Assembly (NCBI RefSeq): GCF_024807145.1
Contig: NZ_JANUCA010000001.1
Coordinates: forward strand, 310,001 to 374,000
Origin: Microbacterium sp. AK031
GTDB taxonomy: Bacteria > Actinomycetota > Actinomycetes > Actinomycetales > Microbacteriaceae
DNA length: 64,000 nt
Direction of reading: 5' to 3'
Positions within the stretch are counted from its first letter, which is position 1. Each line of letters begins with the position of its first letter. The position numbers and the translations under genes were made by a program. The notes under the pieces were generated by a model that was not told where the DNA came from, did no database searches, and saw nothing but the letters and a program-made list of their open reading frames with translations. Below, in pieces: positions 32,753 through 40,996 of the stretch.

Positions 32753-35700
32753 CGTCATGGAAAGACCAGGGCTCGGGGCTCTCGGCACTCGACGTGGCCG
32801 CGGCGCTGGGACAGCCCCCGCCCACCGCTGCGCAGCAGCGCGTCATCGAAGCGCCGCCGACCCCCGCACTCGTCGTCGCCGGCGCAGGCAGCGGGAAGAC
32901 GGAGACCATGTCCGGCCGTGTCGTCTGGCTCGTCGCCAACGGATATGTGCGCCGTGATGAGATCCTCGGACTCACCTTCACCCGCAAAGCCGCCGGTGAA
33001 CTGTCCGAGCGCATCGCCGCTCGCCTCGCTGTGATCGACGAGTACGGTCAGCGCGGTCTGCTGCCGCACGTTCCGGAGATCGTCGCATCCGGGATGCTGA
33101 ATCGTGTCGACGAAGCGTCACCAGGCGCACAGCGGGTGCTGGTGCGTTCCCAGGTCCTGGGCGAACTCGCCGAGCGGTTCGATACCGGATGGGATCCGAC
33201 GTCGCCGCGGACGGCGGACGACCTGATGATCCGTCCTCGCGTCTCGACGTACAACGCGTTCGCCGACTCGATCGTGCGAGAGCATGCCGCGCGGATCGGC
33301 CGCGACCCCGACGTCGCCATGCTCAGCCAGGCGGCGTCCTGGATGCTGGCACGCGAGGTCGTGCTTCGCGCCGACCTGCCGGAGCTCGAAGGCATCGAAT
33401 ACGCCGTCGGCACCGTGGTCGATGCGGTGCAGCGACTCGCCGGCGATGCACTAGATCACAGAGCCGATCTGGGACGGGCGGAGCAGATCGCGCGGGAGTA
33501 CGCGAAGGCTTTCGAGCCGTACCGCAGCAACAGCGACATCGCCAAGGTCGCCGACAACCTGCTCGCGCTGCCGACGCTCCTCGCCCTCGTGCGCGCGTAC
33601 ATCGCCGAGAAGCAGCGCCGAGGCGTGCTCGACTTCGCCGACCAGGTGAGCGGCGCCTATGACATCATCGAGGCATCGCCCGATGTGCGTGCAGATCTGC
33701 GCGAGCAGCATCGTGTGGTCCTGCTGGACGAGTATCAGGACACCTCTGTGATCCAGACGCAGTTCCTCGCCGAGGTGTTCCGAGATTCCGCCGTCATGGC
33801 GGTCGGCGACCCGCACCAGTCGATCTACGGCTGGCGCGGTGCGAGCGCCGACAACCTCTATGCGTTCTCTCGCACGTTCGCCCGCGATGCGCCGTCTGAG
33901 ACCTTCAGCCTCATGACGAGCTGGCGCAACGACAGCGCCATCCTCGACGTGGCCAACCGAGTGCTCGAGCCGCTTCGACGCCCAGGGCTCGACGTCCCAC
34001 CGCTCGAACCGCGCCCCGGCGCAGGGACCGGCGCCGTCGGCATCCGCTATCCGCTCACGGTGCATGAAGAGGCTGCTGAGGTGGCTGAGTGGTTCGCCGA
34101 GCGTCGCAGCGCGCACGCTGCGGTGACACCCCACACCGGGGCGATCCTGTTCCGATCGAAGCGCCACATGCAGACGTTCGCGGAGGCGCTCGCGGCGCGG
34201 GGCATCCCGCACCGGATCCTCGGCCTCGGCGGTCTGCTCACGACGCCGGAGGTGGTCGACGTCGTCAGCGCGTTGCGCGTGATCCACGACCCGAACTCCG
34301 GCTCCGCGCTCATCCGCCTGCTCGTGGGGTCGCGATTCGGCGTCGGCCTCGCCGACATGGGTGCGCTGTACGACCTCGCCTCTGAGCTCTCGAAACGCGA
34401 CAGCGCACTGCTGCCGCTGCCGGAAGAGCTGCGCGCTCGCGTCCGTTCCTCACGCGGCGCCGATGAAGCGGTGTCGATCGTGGATGCCGTCGACGTCGTG
34501 CGCGGACTTCGCGATGACTATCGGCTGATCGACGCCATCACGGCGGAAGGGCGAGCGCGGATACGGGCAGCGGGGGAGATGCTGGAACGACTGCGGCGGG
34601 CATCCGGTCAGCCCATTCCCGAGCTCATCCGCATGATCGAGGTGGAACTCCGCCTCGACATCGAACTCGCAGCCAACGAGACTCGCGGTCCTGCACGCGT
34701 CGCTGCGACTCAACTGCGAGCCTTCGCCGATGAGGTGCGCGCTTTCCTCTCCGCCGATGACCGCGGCTCGATCGGATCGCTGCTGGCCTGGCTCGACAAG
34801 GCGGAGAGCACCGACGAACTGATGCCTCGGCCCGAACCCCCTGAGCCCGGTGTGGTGCAGCTGCTCACGATCCACGGCTCCAAGGGACTCGAGTGGGATG
34901 CCGTCGCCGTGGTGCGTCTCGTGGAGGGAGAGCTTCCCTCCAGGCCCACAGACACGTCGGGCTGGTTCGGATTCGGGGTGCTGCCGTTCGCACTGCGCGG
35001 TGACAGCGCCGCGCTGCCGCAATTCGTATGGGAGGCGCCGGCGGATGGCGCCCTCGATCCGGACAAGCGGCTCAAAGCCGGTGTGGCGTCGCTGACGAGC
35101 AAGAGCAAGGCCGCTCCCGGGGCCCTCACGGTGTTCAAGGACGCATACCGCGATTACCAGCAGCAGGAGGAGCGCCGCCTCGCCTATGTGGCGGTGACCC
35201 GCGCGCGCACCGACCTGCTCCTCACAGGGGCGCACTGGGCGGGGCAGAAGAGCCCTCGCGAGGCGAGCCCGTACCTGCGCGAGGCGTTCGAGGTGCTGGG
35301 GCTCGATCCGATCGCTGCGATCGACGACGACGAGAATCCGTACGAGGGGGAGGGGAAGACCAGCTTGTGGCCACTCGATCCCCTGGGCGGCCGGCGTGCG
35401 GTGGTCGAATCCGCTGCCGCGCTCGTGCGCTCGGTCGATGGACAGCCCGCCCCCACACGGCAGCTGGAACGGCTGCTCGTCGAGCGGGCCGAGCGTCAGC
35501 GGGGCATTCGCGCCGACCCGCCGACTCGAGTGCCCGCCTCGAAGTTCAAGGACTATGTGACCGACTTCGACGGCACAGTGCGCGCCCTCAGCAGGCCCAT
35601 GCCGGAACGCCCTTACCGCCAGACCCGACTCGGCACGCTCTTCCACGCCTGGGTCGAACATCGCTCCGGCCTCGTCGGCGCCGGCCCTGGCCCGGAGAGC

Positions 35701-36192
35701 GCGCTATGGGACTCGGATGACGAGCAGCCGGATCCGTGGAGCGTCTCCGTCGCAGACGAGGCCGATCTCGAGCGCCTGCGCGAGATCTTCGAGAGGAGTG
35801 AATGGGCCACGCGTCAGCCCATCGCGGTCGAGATCGAGATCGACTTCGCGCTGGGTGAGGGTGCGGGCGCGGAACCGGGCGGCACCTCAGGTGAAGGGCA
35901 CATCGTCATCTGCAAGCTGGATGCTGTGTACCGCCGCGACGATCGCGGTGGACGAATCGAGATCGTCGATTGGAAGACCGGGAAGGCACCGCGAACGTCC
36001 GCGGAGCGCGAAGAGCGGATGCTGCAGCTCGCGCTGTACCGCCTCGCCTATCACCGCCGCTTCGGCGTGCCGCTCGAGGAGATCGACGTCGCGCTGTACT
36101 ACGTCGCCGACGATCTCGTCATCCGCGGCGACAGGGTCTACTCGGAAGAGGAACTCGTCCAGCGCTGGAGCGCGGCGCGCGCGGCGCGCTGA
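32749..36192 (+). CDS. adnB: AdnB-like UvrD helicase/RecB nuclease subunit of AdnAB
   Basis: A 1147-residue protein. An intact SF1A motor: GAGSGKT (45-51), motif Ia TFTRKAAGELSER, Walker B LLDEYQDTS, motif III GDPHQSIYGWRGA, motif V LLTIHGSKGLEWD and motif VI RLAYVAVTRAR. The C-terminal nuclease has D1074 and K1076 in EIVDWKTGK and ALYRLAYH. It pairs with AdnA to unwind and cut DNA ends. The ATG at 32749 overlaps the adnA stop by 4 bases; the longer open frame is a shadow inside adnA. Its last 55 bp overlap the convergent phosphotransferase-like gene. Confidence 0.93.
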   Translation: MTSWKDQGSGLSALDVAAALGQPPPTAAQQRVIEAPPTPALVVAGAGSGKTETMSGRVVWLVANGYVRRDEILGLTFTRKAAGELSERIAARLAVIDEYGQRGLLPHVPEIVASGMLNRVDEASPGAQRVLVRSQVLGELAERFDTGWDPTSPRTADDLMIRPRVSTYNAFADSIVREHAARIGRDPDVAMLSQAASWMLAREVVLRADLPELEGIEYAVGTVVDAVQRLAGDALDHRADLGRAEQIAREYAKAFEPYRSNSDIAKVADNLLALPTLLALVRAYIAEKQRRGVLDFADQVSGAYDIIEASPDVRADLREQHRVVLLDEYQDTSVIQTQFLAEVFRDSAVMAVGDPHQSIYGWRGASADNLYAFSRTFARDAPSETFSLMTSWRNDSAILDVANRVLEPLRRPGLDVPPLEPRPGAGTGAVGIRYPLTVHEEAAEVAEWFAERRSAHAAVTPHTGAILFRSKRHMQTFAEALAARGIPHRILGLGGLLTTPEVVDVVSALRVIHDPNSGSALIRLLVGSRFGVGLADMGALYDLASELSKRDSALLPLPEELRARVRSSRGADEAVSIVDAVDVVRGLRDDYRLIDAITAEGRARIRAAGEMLERLRRASGQPIPELIRMIEVELRLDIELAANETRGPARVAATQLRAFADEVRAFLSADDRGSIGSLLAWLDKAESTDELMPRPEPPEPGVVQLLTIHGSKGLEWDAVAVVRLVEGELPSRPTDTSGWFGFGVLPFALRGDSAALPQFVWEAPADGALDPDKRLKAGVASLTSKSKAAPGALTVFKDAYRDYQQQEERRLAYVAVTRARTDLLLTGAHWAGQKSPREASPYLREAFEVLGLDPIAAIDDDENPYEGEGKTSLWPLDPLGGRRAVVESAAALVRSVDGQPAPTRQLERLLVERAERQRGIRADPPTRVPASKFKDYVTDFDGTVRALSRPMPERPYRQTRLGTLFHAWVEHRSGLVGAGPGPESALWDSDDEQPDPWSVSVADEADLERLREIFERSEWATRQPIAVEIEIDFALGEGAGAEPGGTSGEGHIVICKLDAVYRRDDRGGRIEIVDWKTGKAPRTSAEREERMLQLALYRLAYHRRFGVPLEEIDVALYYVADDLVIRGDRVYSEEELVQRWSAARAAR

Positions 36193-37451
36193 GCCTCGTC
36201 TGCGGGATCGGCGTCTGATGGATCGCTGCCCGCACGGTCGACGGGCTCGTCGACGGGCTCGGCGTCTCCCGGCTGCAGCAGACCTGATCTCGTGACCTCG
36301 CTGAGGTCGGCGGTCGGCTCGCCGACGTTCGCATCACCCTCTGGCCTGTCGCTGCCGGTCGCGTCGGCTTCCGATACCTCGTCGTCCTCACCGGGCATCA
36401 GGTCCTCGGGGTTGTACGCGTCCGTCTCCATCGCGGTGTGGATCCGCGTCGCCGCTGTCTCCGGCACTCGCCCCAGCGCGTCGAGCGCCGAGTCGACCCC
36501 GTCGCTGCGCTGAGCGATAACCGAGAGGTCGTTCTCGCGGAGCCCTTCGGCGAGAGCCTCGAGCAGTGCTGCCGCGTCATCCATGATGTCCTCGCGGTGC
36601 ATCGCGTCGCCGTGCACCAGCCAACGAGCGAACTCCAGTTCAGCCAGAAGTCGTGCCCGCAGCGCCAAGGCGCCATCCGGTGTGCGGTTCGACGCGTGTG
36701 CATACGCCGCATGCACGTCGCCTGCGGCGTCCGTCGCGGAGGAAAGCCAGGCGAGATCCACTGCCGGGTCGCCGAGTGAGAGGCCGTGCCAGTGCACGAC
36801 GCCGATGACCTGGGGACCGAGCTCTGAGTCGTCGTCGAACAGGAATGACGTCGCCTGCACCCCCCCGAGCGTCACCGCCGATTCGAAGCGCCACAGTTCG
36901 TCGTCTTCCACGGCCTCACGCCAGCGCACGGTGAGTCGAGCGGGGACCCGGCCCGTCGCCGCGGCGCGATCGACGAGCTGACGGATCTCCTCCCGGGCCT
37001 CCTCAGCGGTGCGGGCGGTGAGGCCTGCGCTGCGTACGACGGATGCCGGCAGCGCGTGCACGGCTGCGATCGACGCCCCCATCGACTCGGCTGCTCCGCG
37101 CCCGGCGGGAACGTGTCCAGCCTCGATCTGGAACCCGGGCAGCAGTTCGGTCACGAGTGCACGTCCGTCGGAGAGGCGAGTCTCCCCGATGTACTCGGGT
37201 GCCCGGAAAGGCAGCATGGCGCGCGCGCCGGCGGTCAGTGCCCGCAGTGCCAGGGATTCGGCAGCGAGCTCTCGCGCCGTCTCGTCGTCGTCGCCGACGC
37301 GGATCGCGAGTTCCCGCCCGTCGGTGAGAGTCACGACCGCGGAATCGAACCGACCGTCGCCGTCGGTCGTCAGAGTTCGCGCGCCGACGACCTCCGCCCC
37401 GGACAGTGCGGCTGTGACCGCCGCCGCTAGAGTAAAGGGAGACCGTGCCAT
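36138..37451 (-). CDS. Aminoglycoside-phosphotransferase-fold protein, predicted pseudokinase, with acidic tail
   Basis: A 437-residue protein. The APH fold is clear from the end of the catalytic region, where GDPAVDLAWL matches the conserved LGDPxxDLA segment. The catalytic residues are missing. Where the family has HGDLHPGN there is LGGVQATS, and the DFG-like Asp (ViDw) is His in GVVHWHGLSLG; the beta-3 Lys position reads AIRV. Residues 320-437 form a disordered acidic tail. It is thus unlikely to be a working kinase. The ATG at 37451 is 6 nt from TAACCT. It is convergent with adnB (55-bp overlap) and divergent from nudC. Confidence 0.82.
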   Translation of the reverse strand: MARSPFTLAAAVTAALSGAEVVGARTLTTDGDGRFDSAVVTLTDGRELAIRVGDDDETARELAAESLALRALTAGARAMLPFRAPEYIGETRLSDGRALVTELLPGFQIEAGHVPAGRGAAESMGASIAAVHALPASVVRSAGLTARTAEEAREEIRQLVDRAAATGRVPARLTVRWREAVEDDELWRFESAVTLGGVQATSFLFDDDSELGPQVIGVVHWHGLSLGDPAVDLAWLSSATDAAGDVHAAYAHASNRTPDGALALRARLLAELEFARWLVHGDAMHREDIMDDAAALLEALAEGLRENDLSVIAQRSDGVDSALDALGRVPETAATRIHTAMETDAYNPEDLMPGEDDEVSEADATGSDRPEGDANVGEPTADLSEVTRSGLLQPGDAEPVDEPVDRAGSDPSDADPADEAQRAARAALQRWTSSSSE

Positions 37452-37457
37452 GCCCCC

Positions 37458-37463
37458 AGGTTA
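37458..37463 (-). promoter_or_regulatory. -10 element, leaderless start of the pseudokinase gene
   Basis: TAACCT (minus strand), 6 nt before the ATG at 37451. Confidence 0.6.
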
Positions 37464-37515
37464 GGTCCGCTCGGGTGCGGTTGCGCCTACGCCACGCCTG
37501 CGAGAGAGGGAGTCG

Positions 37516-38427
37516 ATGACTGTCCGCCGTGCCTTGTTCGACCGCGCCGCGCACCTGCGCGACGAGCCCGGAATCCTCGAGGCGCTGCGCGAATCCGGTG
37601 ATGTGCGCGTGATCGTCGTGCGTGACGGTCGCGTACGCATCGACGATGGCAGGCTGGTCACCGTCGCCGCAGACGAGGTGTCGGAAGCGCAGTGGGCTCT
37701 GCTCGGCAGGCACAGCGACACAGGCCCGCTCCTTCTCGCCGCTGAGGTGGTGTCCGCAGACTCGATCGATGCGGCGCCGGCCGAGACATGGTTCGGACTG
37801 CGCGATGCCGGCGGTGTCCTCGACCCGGAGAGCACCGAACTCCTCGTGGAATCGATCGCGCTCGCCGGCTGGCTCAGCGATGCACGCTTCTGCGCGCGGT
37901 GCGGATCCGAGTCCGAACTGCGTCAGGGCGGCTGGTCGCGCCGATGCCACACGTGTCAGCACGACATCTTCCCCCGCACAGATCCCGCCGTGATCGTCGC
38001 GGTCGAAAGCGAGGACGGCGAGAAGCTGCTGCTCGGCGCGAACGCGAACTGGCACGGCCGGATGTACTCGTGCTTCGCGGGGTTCGTCGAGGCTGGTGAG
38101 TCGCTGGAGTTGACCGTGCACCGCGAGATCGAGGAGGAGGCCGGCGTGCGGCTGGACTCCGTCCGCTACGTCGGGTCGCAGCCCTGGCCGTATCCGCGCT
38201 CCCTCATGGTCGGCTTCCGCGCGACAGCATCCGATGAACGTCGCGCGCGTCCGGATGGCGAGGAGATCATCGATGTGCGCTGGTTCACGCGCGATGAGAT
38301 CGGCAGCGCGCTCCGCGGCGACGGCCCGGTGGGACTGCCGGGGCCGGCATCCATCGCGAGAGCGCTGATCCAAGGCTGGTACGAGGATCGGGTGCCCGCT
38401 GCACTGAGCGAGAGCGTCGTCGAGTGA
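37516..38427 (+). CDS. nudC: NADH pyrophosphatase / NAD-RNA decapping enzyme NudC
   Basis: A 303-residue Nudix hydrolase. The zinc ribbon is C126-x2-C129 and C144-x2-C147, the Nudix box spans about 190-212 (GFVEAGESLELTVHREIEEEAG), and the NudC signature SQPWPYPRS is at 221-229. It hydrolyses NADH/NAD+ to NMN(H) and AMP and can remove NAD caps from RNA. AGAGAGGGAG lies just before the ATG. NudC followed by uvrD2 matches Rv3199c-Rv3198c in M. tuberculosis. Confidence 0.95.
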   Translation: MTVRRALFDRAAHLRDEPGILEALRESGDVRVIVVRDGRVRIDDGRLVTVAADEVSEAQWALLGRHSDTGPLLLAAEVVSADSIDAAPAETWFGLRDAGGVLDPESTELLVESIALAGWLSDARFCARCGSESELRQGGWSRRCHTCQHDIFPRTDPAVIVAVESEDGEKLLLGANANWHGRMYSCFAGFVEAGESLELTVHREIEEEAGVRLDSVRYVGSQPWPYPRSLMVGFRATASDERRARPDGEEIIDVRWFTRDEIGSALRGDGPVGLPGPASIARALIQGWYEDRVPAALSESVVE

Positions 38428-38455
38428 GCGCGACGAGTCGAAACGCAGAGTCCAA

Positions 38456-40177
38456 GTGAGTGCGCTCGACGCCCTCGACGAACGACAGCGGGAAGCGGCG
38501 TCTGTGCTGCGCGGCCCTGTCGCGGTGCTCGCCGGTGCGGGTACGGGCAAGACACGGGTCATCACGCACCGCATCGCGCACGGCGTCGACACGGGGGCGT
38601 ACTCGCCGAGCCGTGTCATGGCCGTCACATTCACGGCGAAGGCGGCCGGCGAGCTTCGAGGACGCCTGCGCGGCCTCGGCATCGAGGGCGTCGTGGCCCG
38701 AACCTTCCACGCAGCAGCGCTCGCTCAACTGAACTTCTTCTGGCCGACCCTCGCCGGCTCTCCCGCGCCGAGCATCATCGACAACAAGGTGCGAGTGCTC
38801 GGCCAGGCCGCCGAGCAGCTGCGGCTTCGCCCTGATACCGCGACGCTCCGCGACGTCGCCAGCGAGATCGAATGGCGCAAGGTGTCAATGCTCTCGATCG
38901 AGCAGCATGCCGCTCTCGGACGCTCGGTGGGGAGGATCGGCACCGAGCAGCTCGCCGCGCTGCAGCAGGGCTACGAGGTGCTCAAGGACGATCGTCGTCA
39001 GCTCGACTTCGAAGACGTGCTTCTCGCGTGCGCCGGGATGCTGGAGGCCGAGCCGCGCGTCGCGGCATCCGTGCATGAGCAGTATCGGCACTTCACCGTC
39101 GACGAGTATCAGGACGTCTCGCCACTGCAGAACCGGCTGCTCGAACTGTGGTTGGGTGACCGGCGCGACATCTGCGTCGTCGGCGACGCCAGCCAGACGA
39201 TCTATTCGTTCGCCGGCGCCGACCAGAAGTATCTGCTCGAGTTCGGACGACGCTACCCCGACGCCACGATCGTGCGGCTGGAGACGAACTACCGTTCGCA
39301 GCCGCCCATTCTCGCGGCCGCGAACGCGCTGATGAACGGCCGTGCCGGTGCGCTCGAACTCGTTGCCGCTCGTGAGTCGCTCACCGCTGAGGCGCCGACC
39401 GTCACCGCATACAGCACCGAGACGGAAGAGGCCGCCGGTATCGCCGCGTCGATCGCCGCCCGGATCGCCGCGGGTGCCTCGCCGTCCGAGATCGCGGTGC
39501 TCTACAGGGCGCACTCGCAGTCCGGCGTGATCCAGCAGGCGCTCGGCGAGGCGGGTATCGCTTCGCGCGTGCTCGGCGGCAAACGATTCTTCGATATGCC
39601 GGAGGTGCGTCAGGCCGTGCTCGCACTTCGAGGAGCATCCGTCGCGCCGACTGAGCGGGGATTCCTGTCCAACGTGCAGAAGGTGCTGCGCGAGCTCGGT
39701 CTCAGCGACGAGCCGCCGGCCGCGGGAGGTGCCCAGCGCGACGGCTGGGAGGCGCGCCGCGCCATTCTGCGCCTCGCGGAGGAGGCGCCGAGTGAGACCA
39801 CGCTCCGGTCGTTCAGCGACACCCTGATGGCGAGGGCGAAAGACCAGCATGAACCGACGATCCAGAGTGTGACACTGTCGACCCTGCATGCGGCCAAGGG
39901 CTTGGAATGGCCGCACGTGCATCTGGCGGGGTGGACGGAAGGTTCGCTGCCGATCTCGTACGCGACCGGTTTCGATGCGATCGACGAGGAGCGACGTCTC
40001 GCCTACGTCGGCATCACGCGCGCCGCTCGTACGCTGTCCCTGTCGTGGTCTCATGCGGCAGGGAGAGGGGAGCGGCAGCCGTCTCGCTTCCTTCAGGAGA
40101 TCGGAACGACTGCTCGCGGCACCGGCATTCTGCGTGAAAGCGCAGCGAACGCCACACGCGGCGGCCGTCGGGGCTGA
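38456..40177 (+). CDS. uvrD2: UvrD2-like SF1 DNA helicase (short form)
   Basis: A 573-residue helicase. Walker A GAGTGKTR (27-34), TFTAKAAGELRGR, Walker B FTVDEYQDVSPLQ, GDASQTIYSFAGA, TLHAAKGLEW and RLAYVGITRAARTL are all present, so it should be active as an ATP-dependent 3'-5' helicase. Mycobacterial UvrD2 is longer (about 700 residues) with a C-terminal HRDC domain; that region is absent here. The GTG at 38456 is 28 bp after nudC. The last 164 bp overlap the ThiF-like gene on the other strand. Confidence 0.9.
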   Translation: MSALDALDERQREAASVLRGPVAVLAGAGTGKTRVITHRIAHGVDTGAYSPSRVMAVTFTAKAAGELRGRLRGLGIEGVVARTFHAAALAQLNFFWPTLAGSPAPSIIDNKVRVLGQAAEQLRLRPDTATLRDVASEIEWRKVSMLSIEQHAALGRSVGRIGTEQLAALQQGYEVLKDDRRQLDFEDVLLACAGMLEAEPRVAASVHEQYRHFTVDEYQDVSPLQNRLLELWLGDRRDICVVGDASQTIYSFAGADQKYLLEFGRRYPDATIVRLETNYRSQPPILAAANALMNGRAGALELVAARESLTAEAPTVTAYSTETEEAAGIAASIAARIAAGASPSEIAVLYRAHSQSGVIQQALGEAGIASRVLGGKRFFDMPEVRQAVLALRGASVAPTERGFLSNVQKVLRELGLSDEPPAAGGAQRDGWEARRAILRLAEEAPSETTLRSFSDTLMARAKDQHEPTIQSVTLSTLHAAKGLEWPHVHLAGWTEGSLPISYATGFDAIDEERRLAYVGITRAARTLSLSWSHAAGRGERQPSRFLQEIGTTARGTGILRESAANATRGGRRG

Positions 40178-40880
40178 TCCGCACGGATCTGCTCATGCGC
40201 CCCGGCTCTGCCAGGATACGTGCGGCGAGGGCCGCAGCCTCGGCAGTGCGCGCGGCGGTGATGTGGCCGGATGCTGCGCCGACCAGCTGCGCGTGCAGCA
40301 TCGGCCATGCCGGGTCGCGCTCGCGCTCATGGCCGTCGCGGCATGCCAGGCAGGGCGTGCGACCCGGTACGACGAGCGGACCGACTGTGGTGCCGCCCAC
40401 TTCGAAAGCGATCGGAAGGTGAGCGACGTCGTCTCGCAGGTGATTCGAGAGTTGGCGAGCGGATGCCGCGCCCTCCACCAGCACGACCGCCACGGCCTGC
40501 GGGGTTCCGCGATCGGCTGTGCGGAAGCCCTCATCGACCAGAGCGATCTCGGTGCGAGCCGCGATGCGGGAATCGACCATGTTCAGGCTCTCGATCCAGA
40601 TGCGAGGCAGTGGCGGCTCGTCGGTGCGCAACACGGGCTTCAACGCCGAGAGCAGTTCTCGGGCAGCGTCACGGGGAGCGCCGGCGCCGTGCGCGATCAC
40701 ATCGAAGGCACTCGGGCGGAATCCGTCGCGCAAGGACTGCAGCAGCCTGTCCACCCACGGTTCGCTCACCGGGATCCGCACGACGTCTTCCAATCCGAAC
40801 TGCACGGTGTCGACGTCGCGCCACAGCAGGGGATAGGCGGGATCGAGACGCGTCAGCGTCGGAGGTGTGATCGGCGACAT
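40014..40880 (-). CDS. ThiF/TOMM-cyclodehydratase-like protein (Rv3196-type) of unknown role
   Basis: A 288-residue protein. The middle (GTTVGPLVVPGRTPCLACRDGHERERDPAWP) carries the zinc-type CxxC and the motif shared with ThiF-like ocin/TOMM precursor-peptide-binding proteins; the partner Cys pair CRC is near the C-terminus (about residue 253). The nucleotide-binding GxGxxG and catalytic Cys of active E1 enzymes are not seen. A homologue sits beside uvrD2 in many actinobacteria, without known function. The 164-bp antisense overlap with uvrD2 covers the last 54 codons. The ATG is 6 nt after CAGAAT, a near -10. Confidence 0.8.
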   Translation of the reverse strand: MSPITPPTLTRLDPAYPLLWRDVDTVQFGLEDVVRIPVSEPWVDRLLQSLRDGFRPSAFDVIAHGAGAPRDAARELLSALKPVLRTDEPPLPRIWIESLNMVDSRIAARTEIALVDEGFRTADRGTPQAVAVVLVEGAASARQLSNHLRDDVAHLPIAFEVGGTTVGPLVVPGRTPCLACRDGHERERDPAWPMLHAQLVGAASGHITAARTAEAAALAARILAEPGRMSRSVRISPDGRRVWRSLRFHAECRCREQSFRSPEGSETAAAPLSLPHETTTGTAYERRA

Positions 40881-40996
40881 GCACCGATTCTGCCTACGGG
40901 CGGCTCACAGCGGGGGTCCCGGACCGGATCAGTGGACAAACTCGCGACGTCGGCTGGTGTGCAGGACGAGAGGCCGGCCTGCCGGACGCCCGTCGC

